Of a stretch of 39,586 nt of DNA, positions 8,315-15,475 are shown in pieces. The stretch's first letter is position 1. Every line of letters begins with the position of its first letter. The stretch is from the NCBI GenBank assembly GCA_046728975.1, contig JBKPFU010000208.1, forward strand, positions 1 through 39,586, in the 5' to 3' direction. Position numbers and translations under genes: made by a program. The notes under the pieces are model-generated. The model did not search any database, was not told where the DNA came from, and saw only the letters and a program-made list of their open reading frames with translations. This stretch comes from JBKPFU01 sp046728975. Its GTDB lineage: Bacteria; Actinomycetota; Thermoleophilia; Gaiellales; Gaiellaceae.

Positions 8315-8962
8315 TCATTTTTCGAAGGGCGTCTCGTCGAGCCGCTTGCGAAGCTCCTCGACGGACTCGAACACGGCCACCGCGCCCGCGTCCCGAAGCT
8401 CTTGCTCGGAGAAGCCGCCCGTGATCACTGCAACGGTCGCGACGCCCGCTTTGTCTGCCGCCTCGATGTCCCACGGCGTATCGCCGACCATGACAGCGTC
8501 GTCGGTTCCTGCCTTCTCGAGGGCTGCGTGCACGAGGTCGGGCTCGGGCTTCGTCTGCTCGACGTCGTCCTTCGTCGTCCACGCGACATCCGGGCGGTTG
8601 AGCAGATCGAGGTAGTGATCAATCTCTTTCTGCGGCGACGAGCTGGCGAGGACGACCGTGAGCCCGCGCCCGCTCAGGTCGTCGATCAGCTCGCGCGCGC
8701 CTTCGAGCGGCGCGACCTCGCCGATCAGCTCGCTGTAGGCCTCATCTCGCGCGTCCCGGATGTCGTCGCCTTTCTCTTCGTCCAACCGTTCGCCGACGAG
8801 GGCGGGAACCAGCTGGTCCCCGCCCATACCGACATGGCGATGAATCCGCCAGACCGGGAGCGTGATCCCGTGCGCACGAAAAGCCCGGTACCACGCCAGC
8901 GCGTGCTGGTAGTTCGCGTCGATTAGCGTGCCGTCGACGTCCAGCAGCCCGCCACGCACCAT
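8315..8962 (-). CDS. HAD-superfamily phosphatase (beta-phosphoglucomutase/Gph-like)
   Basis: 215 residues. Motif I is LLDVDGTL (nucleophile Asp8, acid Asp10), with an alpha-helical cap after it. Motif II is VVLASSSP, motif III is the Lys in TKPEPD and motif IV is VMVGDTPWDIEAA. This is the HAD IA layout of phosphoglycolate phosphatase and beta-phosphoglucomutase relatives, acting in the cytoplasm on a small phosphorylated metabolite. The exact substrate cannot be told. The ATG abuts the TAG stop of the upstream DJ-1/PfpI gene (TAGATG), so the two are almost certainly co-transcribed and coupled. Confidence 0.88.
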   Translation of the reverse strand: MVRGGLLDVDGTLIDANYQHALAWYRAFRAHGITLPVWRIHRHVGMGGDQLVPALVGERLDEEKGDDIRDARDEAYSELIGEVAPLEGARELIDDLSGRGLTVVLASSSPQKEIDHYLDLLNRPDVAWTTKDDVEQTKPEPDLVHAALEKAGTDDAVMVGDTPWDIEAADKAGVATVAVITGGFSEQELRDAGAVAVFESVEELRKRLDETPFEK

Positions 8963-9544
8963 CTAGGAGCGTGCCGCGGCCCCGACAGGCTCACGCTGAT
9001 GCTTCCCCTCGACGAACTCCTCGATGATCTTCTTGGTGAAGGCCGGCAGGTCGTCCGGCTTGCGGCTCGACACGAGACCCTCGTCGACGACGCACTCCTC
9101 GTCGACCCAGTCAGCTCCCGCGTTCCGAAGATCGGTCTCGAGACTCGGCCACGAGGTGATCTTCCTGCCACGGACGACGTCCGCCTCGATGAGCGTCCAG
9201 GGGCCGTGGCAGATGACGCCGATCGGCTTCCCGGAGTTGAAGAACTCGCGTATGAACTGGACGACGTTCTCGTCGGTTCGCAGCTGGTCGGGGTTCGCCA
9301 CGCCGCCCGGAAGGACGAGCGCGTCGTACTCGTGGGGCGGCGCCTTCTCGATCGTGCGGTCGACCGGGAACGTGTCGCCCTTGTCGAAGTGCTTCCATGC
9401 CTGCACCTCACCGGGCTCGGTCGAGATCAGGTCCGGCTTTCCGCCGGCTTCCTCGACCGCCTTCCACGGCTCGGTGAGCTCCACCTGCTCAACTCCTTCG
9501 GTGGCGATGAACGCAATGCGCTTGCCGTTCAGATTGTCGGCCAT
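8963..9544 (-). CDS. DJ-1/PfpI family protein (YhbO/protease I type)
   Basis: 193 residues starting at ATG with AAAGGGGGTG upstream. Family signatures are RIAFIATEGVEQVELTEPW at the start, DALVLPGGVANPD in the middle and the nucleophile elbow GVICHGPW, with the reactive cysteine. Members include PfpI-type proteins and the YhbO/YajL stress proteins to which glyoxalase or protein/nucleotide deglycase activity has been attributed. A role in carbonyl or oxidative stress is inferred from family alone. It is the first gene of a two-gene unit with the HAD phosphatase. Confidence 0.9.
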   Translation of the reverse strand: MADNLNGKRIAFIATEGVEQVELTEPWKAVEEAGGKPDLISTEPGEVQAWKHFDKGDTFPVDRTIEKAPPHEYDALVLPGGVANPDQLRTDENVVQFIREFFNSGKPIGVICHGPWTLIEADVVRGRKITSWPSLETDLRNAGADWVDEECVVDEGLVSSRKPDDLPAFTKKIIEEFVEGKHQREPVGAAARS

Positions 9545-9604
9545 ACGGACACCCCCTTTCGTCGAATACGAAAACGGGCTACCCGAGGCCTGGATCGGGA
9601 AACG

Positions 9605-9895
9605 TCAGTACGGCGCGTCGGGCGGCGGCGCCTCGTCCTCGACATACGTCCGGCGTCTGCGGGCCGGCCAGTAGCGGCGATAGACGGGGCCCTCGTCGAC
9701 GTAGCCGGGGCCGGCCCACATGCCGACGCCCCACCACGTCCTCCAGAACACGAGCGAGAGCACGAAGAGGATGAAGCCGACGACGATCAGGATGATCCCG
9801 ACCGCGTCGATGTCGATGCTGCTGCTCGTCGAGTTGACCGCGAAAGCCATGATCGCCCCGACCGCGATTAGAAGCAGGCTAATGATGAGTCCCAT
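9605..9895 (-). CDS. DUF6458-like small membrane protein
   Basis: 96 residues from the ATG at 9895; the longer open frame upstream runs back through tRNA sequence and is not coding. It has two hydrophobic helices, GLIISLLLIAVGAIMAFAV and VGIILIVVGFILFVLSLVFW, joined by a short Ser/Asp-rich loop. An aromatic and arginine-rich tail follows (RRYWPARRRRTYVEDEAPPP). This matches the actinobacterial DUF6458 pattern. No biochemical role is known. Confidence 0.75.
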   Translation of the reverse strand: MGLIISLLLIAVGAIMAFAVNSTSSSIDIDAVGIILIVVGFILFVLSLVFWRTWWGVGMWAGPGYVDEGPVYRRYWPARRRRTYVEDEAPPPDAPY

Positions 9896-9928
9896 CGGAA
9901 GCTTCTGTACCCGCGCCCCTCGACTTTC

Positions 9929-9961
9929 ATGCGCCTGGGAGGATTCGAACCTCCGACCAAC
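9929..9961 (-). repeat. 3' half-copy of tRNA-Arg(TCT)
   Basis: These 33 bases are identical to 10062-10094, which is the 3' half of the intact tRNA-Arg(TCT): T arm, acceptor 3' strand and discriminator. The copy breaks off in the variable loop, just after AAC on the plus strand. Joined to the 5' half-copy at 10212, it would rebuild a perfect 72-base tRNA. Confidence 0.9.
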
Positions 9962-9969
9962 CTCTTTCG

Positions 9970-9998
9970 CGTGGGGGAACCCCCCTGGTTCCCCCACG
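9970..9998. repeat. Perfect 12-bp hairpin next to the tRNA 3' half-copy
   Basis: CGTGGGGGAACC is followed by a five-base loop and GGTTCCCCCACG. There is no T-run on either side, so it is a poor intrinsic terminator candidate, although it lies downstream of the intact tRNA on the minus strand. It begins only eight bases past the break in the half-tRNA. Confidence 0.75.
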
Positions 9999-10062
9999 AA
10001 CCCCCTCCTTGAGAACGTCGCCGGTGGGGCTAGTGGACGCGGAGCCGCCGGAGGAGGAGTGA

Positions 10063-10134
10063 TGCGCCTGGGAGGATTCGAACCTCCGACCAACGGCTTA
10101 GAAGGCCGTCGCTCTTCCGCTGAGCTACAGGCGC
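10063..10134 (-). tRNA. tRNA-Arg (anticodon TCT)
   Basis: An intact 72-base cloverleaf: acceptor GCGCCTG/CAGGCGC, anticodon stem ACGGC/GCCGT with loop CTTCTAA, T arm GGAGG/CCTCC with loop TTCGAAT, discriminator A. It reads AGA. Partial identical copies flank it on both sides, so this is the only usable gene of the three. Confidence 0.95.
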
Positions 10135-10171
10135 CTGATCCGAAGGGTAGCGCGCCAGTGGGAGCGGTTTC

Positions 10172-10207
10172 CCGCGAAAAATCGGAGCGCAGCGGAGATT
10201 TTCGCGG
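10172..10207. repeat. Hairpin-forming palindrome between tRNA copies
   Basis: CCGCGAAAAATC pairs with GATTTTCGCGG with one bulged A, around a 13-base loop rich in GCGC/AGCGGA. It ends four bases before the 5' half-copy of the tRNA. It looks like a REP-type palindromic unit. The hairpin at 21619-21647 has a comparable design (CCGCCGAAAA/TTTTCGGCGG). Confidence 0.6.
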
Positions 10208-10211
10208 AATG

Positions 10212-10273
10212 AACGGCTTAGAAGGCCGTCGCTCTTCCGCTGAGCTACAGGCGCCTGATCCGAAGGGTAGCGC
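10212..10273 (-). repeat. 5' half-copy of tRNA-Arg(TCT) plus upstream flank
   Basis: 62 bases identical to 10092-10153, an offset of exactly 120 bases. The copy holds the anticodon arm, D arm, acceptor 5' strand and 19 bases upstream of the tRNA. It starts at the AAC where the 3' half-copy (9929-9961) stops and ends three bases from the stop codon of the CAP protein gene. Confidence 0.9.
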
Positions 10274-10276
10274 CGG

Positions 10277-10831
10277 CTACCGTCTGCGGACGCCGAAATC
10301 GGCGGTGATGATGGTGACGGGGCGGCCGCCGTAGATGCCGGGCGCGCTCGCGACGTGGATCGCGGCGAGCCCGACCTCGCGCCATTCGCGGGCGAAGAGG
10401 GTCTCGCGGTGGGCGGGGCTCTCGAGCCACGTCCGTACGGCCTCGACCGCGCCGATGTCGGGCGACGACCAGAGCAGGTTTTCGCCCACGGACCAGTAGC
10501 GAAAGCCGCGCGACCCATACGAGCGCTCGACCCGTCGCCAGAAGGCCGTGCCGTCGGCAGATTCGTGCGTGAAGTAGCCGCGCTGCGCCATGCTCAGCGA
10601 GTGGCCCCACGCGGCGCGCCGAAGCCGCCATGAAACCTGAAGCGGACGAAGCCCACGCTGAGCCCGAAGAGCGTTCATCCGAATGACCACCCGGGCTTCC
10701 AGCCTCGCCATCGAGGCGCGGCGAGCGCTCGTCGACGTCGCGCCCGCCGATGCGGCAAGCAGCGCGACCAGCGCCGCGGCGAGAGCAAGAGTGAGGGCGA
10801 GACTCGGACGAGTGCGTGAGCGCTTGCTCAC
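10277..10831 (-). CDS. Secreted CAP-domain (SCP/PR-1) protein
   Basis: 184 residues from GTG. The signal peptide is LALTLALAAALVALLAASAGA. The CAP domain spans about residues 45-180: MNALRAQRGLRPLQVSW, then the SLSMAQRGYFTHES block with the His and Glu/Ser of the CAP cavity. Next come SVGENLLW, WLESPAHRETLFAREWREVG and TIITADFG. Bacterial CAP proteins are exported and some bind lipids or act at the cell surface; the activity here is unknown. A second CAP protein with shorter spacing is at 16471-16944. Confidence 0.9.
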   Translation of the reverse strand: MSKRSRTRPSLALTLALAAALVALLAASAGATSTSARRASMARLEARVVIRMNALRAQRGLRPLQVSWRLRRAAWGHSLSMAQRGYFTHESADGTAFWRRVERSYGSRGFRYWSVGENLLWSSPDIGAVEAVRTWLESPAHRETLFAREWREVGLAAIHVASAPGIYGGRPVTIITADFGVRRR

Positions 10832-10892
10832 GCCCCTACCATCGGATCGCCGCCGGACGGACTTTAGGCGCGCGCCCCGCTAGTGGTCTGGA

Positions 10893-11948
10893 TCACGCAG
10901 CTGCAGGCGCAGCGCGCCGATGCCTGAGCCAATCCCGGATCAGCACCTGGATCGCGCCCGCAACGGGGATCGCTGCGAGTGCCCCGAGGATCCCCGCCAG
11001 CTCGGCGCCGATCAACACGGCGATCAGCACTGCCAGCGGCGAAAGCTGCACGGTCCGGCCGTAAATCACGGGCTGGAGGAAGTGGTTCTCGATCTGCTGG
11101 TAGACGATGAAGTAGGCCACCACCACGATGCCCGCGATGATCGTGTGCAGGAACGCCACCGTTCCGACGATGAGCAGTGCGAGCGTGGCGCCGGCGAGCG
11201 GGATGAGGTCGAGAAACGCCACCACGAGGCCCAGGGCGACCGAGTACGGCACGCCCATGATCGCCAGGACGATCGTCGCCGACCCTCCGGCGATCAAGCT
11301 GATCAAGAGATTGCCGGTGACGTAGCCGCCAACCGTTCGATAGATGTCGTTCCCAACGTTCCGCCAACGGTCTTCCCTCTCAGGGCCGAGGAGCGCATAG
11401 AAGCGCTCCATCCAGGTCGGCCCCTCGAGCAGCATGAAGAAGGTCATGAAGATGATCGTGATTGTCCCGACGACGATCGTGATCACGCTCTTCGTGATCG
11501 CGAGCGCGGTTCCGGACAGGCCGAGCAGCTTCGATGCGCCGCCTTCTCGAACGGCGTCGCGGACCTTGTCGACGATGTGGTACTTCGTTTGGAGGAAGCC
11601 GAACCTTCCTCTTCCGTGAGTGAGATCGTCGACGTAGCCAGGCAGCGCGTCGACGAGATCGCGAACCTGATCGATGAGGGTGGGGACGAAGAGCGCGCCG
11701 ATCGCGGCGACTGCCGCCCCGACGACCACATAGGAGAGTGCGATTGCTAGGCCGCGGCGGCGCACGACCCGGCGCTGGAAGAACTCGACCAGCGGATTCA
11801 AGGCGAGGGCCAGGAAGAGCGAGATCAGAATCCATGTGATCACGTCCCTGGCGATCAGGACGATCTCGATCAGGAGCGCGACCGCGATCATCGCGCCGAG
11901 CACGGTGAAAATCGTCCGCAGGCGAAATTGAACGACGCGCTCGGGCAC
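10893..11948 (-). CDS. AI-2E family membrane transporter
   Basis: 351 residues from GTG. Two N-terminal helices (TIFTVLGAMIAVALLIEIVL, WILISLFLALALNPLVEFF) precede a third helix and a soluble stretch (DQVRDLVDALPGYVDDLTHG). A large helical bundle follows, with IIFMTFFMLLEGP and the family C-terminal motif QQIENHFLQPVIYGRTVQLS. It is a normal full-length member of the AI-2E/PerM family; the transported substrate is undetermined. It is unlinked to other transport genes and transcribed toward the CAP gene, about 60 bases away. Confidence 0.9.
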   Translation of the reverse strand: MPERVVQFRLRTIFTVLGAMIAVALLIEIVLIARDVITWILISLFLALALNPLVEFFQRRVVRRRGLAIALSYVVVGAAVAAIGALFVPTLIDQVRDLVDALPGYVDDLTHGRGRFGFLQTKYHIVDKVRDAVREGGASKLLGLSGTALAITKSVITIVVGTITIIFMTFFMLLEGPTWMERFYALLGPEREDRWRNVGNDIYRTVGGYVTGNLLISLIAGGSATIVLAIMGVPYSVALGLVVAFLDLIPLAGATLALLIVGTVAFLHTIIAGIVVVAYFIVYQQIENHFLQPVIYGRTVQLSPLAVLIAVLIGAELAGILGALAAIPVAGAIQVLIRDWLRHRRAAPAAA

Positions 11949-12014
11949 GCTGGCAGGAGCATGGCGGCGCTATCGGACGTTTAGCACGACGGTTACGCGA
12001 GAATCCGCTCCGCG

Positions 12015-12308
12015 GTGACGCTGCGCGGGAATCCGATCGAGGAGAGCGTGAAGTTGCCCGACGGCCGGTCGATTCTCTTGCGGGTGGGCGTGCCGGACGA
12101 TTCGTATATTCGAAGGCGCGATCTCGACACCGTCGACATCGAGCTCCTCGACGGCGGCCACCACCTCGCCGTCGTCAACACCGTGCTGAGCGCCGACCAG
12201 GACAGCAAGGCGCGGGAGCTTGCGCGCGAGATCGTCGAAGGCTTGGAATCGGGTCGCTTGGAGCCAACCGCTGGTGCGCTCGAGCCGCTCGCCGACCAGC
12301 CCCGCTAG
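12015..12308 (+). CDS. Small conserved-looking hypothetical protein
   Basis: 97 residues from GTG at 12015; an in-frame GTG at 12048 after GGAGAG is an alternative start. It is acidic and soluble, with VKLPDGRSILLRVGVPDDSY and DIELLDGGHHLAVVNTVLS, and ends in an amphipathic helix. Codons strongly favour G/C in third position, as in the neighbouring genes, which supports the plus-strand reading over the overlapping minus-strand frame. I do not recognise a family. It is divergent from the AI-2E gene. Confidence 0.6.
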   Translation: MTLRGNPIEESVKLPDGRSILLRVGVPDDSYIRRRDLDTVDIELLDGGHHLAVVNTVLSADQDSKARELAREIVEGLESGRLEPTAGALEPLADQPR

Positions 12309-12995
12309 CCGAGCCACTCGGGCCGCTCGAACCCGCCGTATTCCTGAATCGAGCCGTAGATCGTGTGCAATAGCTCCGTGCTATGCATGGCGAGCTTGCA
12401 GGTTCCATGCGGAAGCATGTTCCTGCGCTTCCGCTGTGACGCAGGCGAGTATCGATTCACCATCGACTTTCGCAGGCACGCCCTCGGAAGCTCGAGCGTG
12501 CCTAGCCAGAAATTCTCGATCTCTCGCTGGCGCGCAACGTGGTCCGCGAAGAGGTTGCAGCTGACGCGGAAGGCTTCGTTCTTGACGCCAAAACATGTCC
12601 GAAGGAATCTCGCGAAGAACCGGAGAACCTCGGGGTCCGAGTTAGCCATTCGAACCGAGTTTCGGCACTTGTCCCCTTCCGCCCAGTACAGCATGCAGCC
12701 GGCGGCATAAAGCGGATCATTGGCCTGAGCACGGAGGCGCCCGTCGCCCTGGTATGTCCTTCTAAGCGCGCGGTACTTCTCGGCGCTCGCCCGCCGAGCC
12801 CGGACCTGACGCTCATGTAGCGCGTTTCGCGCCTGGAGCGCGGCGTGGCTCCGACGTGAGCTCGATGTCCCGCACCCAGAAGCTCACGGACGACTTCGAG
12901 ACGCCGAGACAACGCGCGATCTCCTTGATCGACTCGCCTTCGCGGCGAAGTTCGCGGGCTGCCTGTCGCTCTCGTGTTTTCATTTTTGAAAACAT
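12305..12995 (-). pseudogene. HTH plus LAGLIDADG-like protein, one frameshift
   Basis: The N-terminal part (12995 to about 12850) encodes a helix-turn-helix: ARELRREGESIKEIARCLGV, SKSSVSFWVRDIELTSEPRR. The C-terminal part, in another frame down to TAG at 12305, continues LQARNALHERQVRARRASAE, LYAAGCMLYWAEGDKCRNSV, NSDPEVLRFFARFLRTCF, YSPASQRKRRNMLPHGTCK and SIQEYGGFERPEWLG. Together they match a common actinobacterial family of about 230 residues with an N-terminal HTH and a LAGLIDADG/homing-endonuclease-like C-terminal domain. One base-scale frameshift at about 12848-12852 splits it; everything else is in good order. Base composition is lower in GC than the surroundings, especially near the start. 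It converges with the 12015 gene, overlapping its stop by four bases. Confidence 0.7.
12976..12993. promoter_or_regulatory. AT-rich palindrome over the start of the HTH gene
   Basis: GTTTTCATTTTTGAAAAC has 7-bp arms around a four-base centre and covers both candidate ATG codons (12995 and 12983) of the minus-strand HTH gene. This could be a self-operator, but it also encodes residues there, so the evidence is weak. Confidence 0.3.
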
Positions 12996-13017
12996 TAGCT
13001 CGAGCGACGGACGGCTA

Positions 13018-13089
13018 AGCGGGCGGCGGGGATCGAACCCGCGACACGCAGGATGGAAACCTGCTGCTCTGCCACTGAGCTACGCCCGC
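13018..13089 (-). tRNA. tRNA-Gly (anticodon TCC)
   Basis: Minus-strand cloverleaf: acceptor GCGGGCG/CGCCCGC, anticodon stem GCAGG/CCTGC with loop TTTCCAT, T loop TTCGATC, discriminator T. CCA is not encoded. Confidence 0.95.
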
Positions 13090-13110
13090 GGTTCGCCTAG
13101 CGTAGCGCCT

Positions 13111-13860
13111 GTGGATCCCCACTCATGGTCGGTGTCGCTCGAGGCGCTCGTGCTCGTCCCGGCGCTTGCCGTCGCATACGCGGCCGTGGCCAGAACACAC
13201 CGGGCCCAGGGCTGGCGGGTCGCCTGCTTCGTCGCGGGTTTGGCACTGATCCTTTTCGCCTTCGTCACGCCTCTGCACCAGATCGCGCTCAACTACCTCC
13301 TGAGCGCGCACCTGCTCCAGAACGTCGTCCTCGCCGAATGGGCGCCGGCGCTCTGCGTCCTCGGGCTTGCACCGACGCTGACCGCGCGACTGAACCAGGC
13401 CCAAGCCGTGCGTGTGCTCACGAACCCGATCCTCGCCCTTCCTCTCTGGCTCGCGACCTACTTCCTCTGGCACGTGCCTTGGGTGTATGACGCGGCGCTC
13501 GAGCATCCGACGACGCTGCTCCACCTCGAGCACCTCTGCTACTTCGTCACCGGCATCCTGGTCTGGTGGCCGGTGCTTACGGGAAGGCTCTCCCCCGCTC
13601 CCGCGGCCGCGTACCTGTTCGCGGCGTTCGTGCTCGCAAGCCCACTCGGGCTGCTGTTGGCGCTTCTGCCCGAGCCGATCTACGACTTCTACAAGCACGC
13701 GCCGCGGCTGTGGGGGCTGTCGCCGCTGGAGGATCAGCAGATCGCAGGGGTCACCATGGCTTCCGAGCAGGCGGCGGTTTTCTTCGCTGCCTTCACCGTG
13801 TACTTCCTCCGCTTCCTGAGCGCTGAAGAGGCCCCCGTGCTCTACGACCGGCTCCGATGA
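13111..13860 (+). CDS. ctaG: CtaG/Caa3-type cytochrome c oxidase assembly protein
   Basis: About 249 residues from GTG at 13111; the open frame continues upstream through the tRNA-Gly gene, so earlier starts are excluded. It has around seven hydrophobic helices. Family hallmarks are NYLLSAHLLQNVVLAEWAPA, FLWHVPWVYDAALEHP, LLHLEHLCYFVTGILVWWPV and EQAAVFFAAFTVYF, with the conserved histidines of the Caa3_CtaG family in the membrane part. Such proteins help assemble the copper centre of aa3/caa3 oxidases. No oxidase subunit is in the window. The stop overlaps the ATG of the next gene (ATGA), indicating coupling. Confidence 0.85.
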   Translation: MDPHSWSVSLEALVLVPALAVAYAAVARTHRAQGWRVACFVAGLALILFAFVTPLHQIALNYLLSAHLLQNVVLAEWAPALCVLGLAPTLTARLNQAQAVRVLTNPILALPLWLATYFLWHVPWVYDAALEHPTTLLHLEHLCYFVTGILVWWPVLTGRLSPAPAAAYLFAAFVLASPLGLLLALLPEPIYDFYKHAPRLWGLSPLEDQQIAGVTMASEQAAVFFAAFTVYFLRFLSAEEAPVLYDRLR

Positions 13861-14453
13861 GGGAAGCCATTCTCGCCCGCCACGGAGAGACTGTGCTGAG
13901 CGTCGAAGGCAACGTGAACGGCGACCCAGCGATCGCAGTTCCGCTCACCGACACCGGCCGGGCACAGGCGCGTGCCCTCGGCGAAGCACTCCGCAGCGAG
14001 GCGATCGACCTCTGCGTCACGAGCGCGATGGAGCGCTCGCGCGAAACCGCCGAGATCGCACTCCAAGGGCGCTCGATCCCGCGCGTCGAGCTCGCCGAGC
14101 TGAACGACATCCGGTTCGGTGAGTTCGAGGGCGGGCCGCTGAGCAAGTACCGCGCCTGGGCGTCCGCTCACGACCCCACCTTGCCGGCTCCCGGCGGCGG
14201 CGAAAGCCGCGTCGACACGGTGCGCCGATACATGAAGGCTTTTCGCGAGATCCTCGCCCGCCCCGAGGATGTGATCCTCGTCGTCGCACACAGCCTCCCG
14301 ATCCGTTACGTGCTGAACGCGGTCGCAGATCAAAACCCGGTGCCGCTGGTCGAGCAGGTGCGCTATGCGGAAGCACATCGGCTCGATCGGAAGGAGCTCG
14401 AGGCCGCCGTCGAGCGCCTCGAGCGCTGGGCCGCGCGGCCGATCTGGGGCTAG
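13857..14453 (+). CDS. Histidine phosphatase family protein (phosphoglycerate-mutase-like)
   Basis: 198 residues. The catalytic RHG box is LARHGET (His9), followed by PLTDTGRAQARALGEALR, SAMERSRETAEIAL, the acid-containing FGEFEGGPL and the second His in VVAHSLPIRYV. This is the branch-1 histidine phosphatase layout (dPGM, CobC, GpmB, PhoE-like). The long helix at the end is typical of GpmB-type members. Substrate unknown. It is translationally coupled to ctaG by a 4-base overlap and its stop overlaps the TauE/SafE gene stop on the other strand. Confidence 0.88.
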   Translation: MREAILARHGETVLSVEGNVNGDPAIAVPLTDTGRAQARALGEALRSEAIDLCVTSAMERSRETAEIALQGRSIPRVELAELNDIRFGEFEGGPLSKYRAWASAHDPTLPAPGGGESRVDTVRRYMKAFREILARPEDVILVVAHSLPIRYVLNAVADQNPVPLVEQVRYAEAHRLDRKELEAAVERLERWAARPIWG

Positions 14454-15193
14454 AGAAACGCGTCGACGAAGGTCGCGGTGCCCGCGACGAGCAGGATCAC
14501 GCCGACGAGCATGAGGAGACGCTCGCGCGGCAGGCGCCCGGTCAGCCGAGCGCCGAGAACCGCACCGGGAACGGAGGCGGCCGCGCCGACCGCGAATAGC
14601 GTCCAGTCGACTCCCGAAGGGGCGTGACTCCCGAGACCCGCGAGACCGACGGCGACGCCCACGACGAGATTTGACCCAATGACCCGCGGGACGTCCTCAC
14701 CCCCGTAGCGGATCAGCGCGGGCAGCCGGAGCGCGCCGAGGATCAGGCCAACCACACCGCCGAGGAAGCCGATCACCAGCCCGCTCGCGACGACCGCGGG
14801 CACGTCCCTACCCTTCTTCGCGAGTGGCGCGCGACGCGGCCGCAGCAGGTCGAGGCCGAAGTACCACAGCGTCGCGGCGATCACGATCAGCAGGGCTTTG
14901 CCCGGCAGCTCACCGGAGACGATGCTCCCGGCGACGACGCCGGCGAGCGAGGGCGGCAGCATCCACGCGACGAGCCGCCAGTCGACGCGACCCGCGCGGA
15001 CGTGCGTGACCGCGGCGGCCGCTGCGGCGAAGCCGGAGACGCCGATGTTCGCCCCGGCTCCCGCCGCGGGGCTCGCCGCCGCGAACAGCATCGCCGGCAG
15101 CCGGATGTTGCCGAGGACGAGGCCGACGACACCGCCCGCGAGCGCCACGGCGAAGCACCAGAGGGCGACCGCCGCCAGGACGAGGGCGTCCAT
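14450..15193 (-). CDS. TauE/SafE family sulfite/anion exporter
   Basis: 247 residues with about eight helices arranged as two repeats. Each repeat has the family pattern: GGVVGLVLGNIRLPAMLF with SPAAGAGANIGVSGFAAAAA in the first, and LGGVVGLILGALRLPALIRY with VIGSNLVVGVAVGLAGLG in the second. Members move sulfite, sulfonates or related anions across the cytoplasmic membrane. No sulfur gene lies nearby, so the substrate is open. The start is the ATG at 15193, just after the tRNA-Pro gene. Confidence 0.88.
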   Translation of the reverse strand: MDALVLAAVALWCFAVALAGGVVGLVLGNIRLPAMLFAAASPAAGAGANIGVSGFAAAAAAVTHVRAGRVDWRLVAWMLPPSLAGVVAGSIVSGELPGKALLIVIAATLWYFGLDLLRPRRAPLAKKGRDVPAVVASGLVIGFLGGVVGLILGALRLPALIRYGGEDVPRVIGSNLVVGVAVGLAGLGSHAPSGVDWTLFAVGAAASVPGAVLGARLTGRLPRERLLMLVGVILLVAGTATFVDAFL

Positions 15194-15208
15194 TAGGCGA
15201 TCCTAGAG

Positions 15209-15282
15209 TCGGGGCGGCCGGAGTCGAACCGGCGACCTCTGGCTCCCAAAGCCAGCGCGCTACCAGGCTGCGCCACGCCCCG
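15209..15282 (-). tRNA. tRNA-Pro (anticodon TGG)
   Basis: Minus-strand cloverleaf: acceptor CGGGGCG/CGCCCCG, D arm GCGC...GCGC with AGCCTGGTA, anticodon stem CTGGC/GCCAG with loop TTTGGGA, T loop TTCGACT, discriminator A. Confidence 0.95.
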
Positions 15283-15475
15283 TCGGCGCTCGTACGAGCC
15301 TACCGCATGGCAGTTTGCACATACGAGCTCGCATTTGGCGATTCTGCGACAAGCCGCCTCTTGCTTGGCGTTCCTCAGAAGAGATTGCTGACTTCGCGGA
15401 CCTTCTCTTTGTTAGTTGCCTTCCCGGACAACGTATCCAGAACAGGCAGGTCCGCTGCTGCTAGCGTCGCGCGGC

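Noticed and set aside
9929..10273. Attachment sites of an integrated phage or ICE
   Set aside because: The repeated tRNA segments enclose only 250 bases without an integrase gene. The 5' half is duplicated as well as the 3' half, unlike usual att sites.
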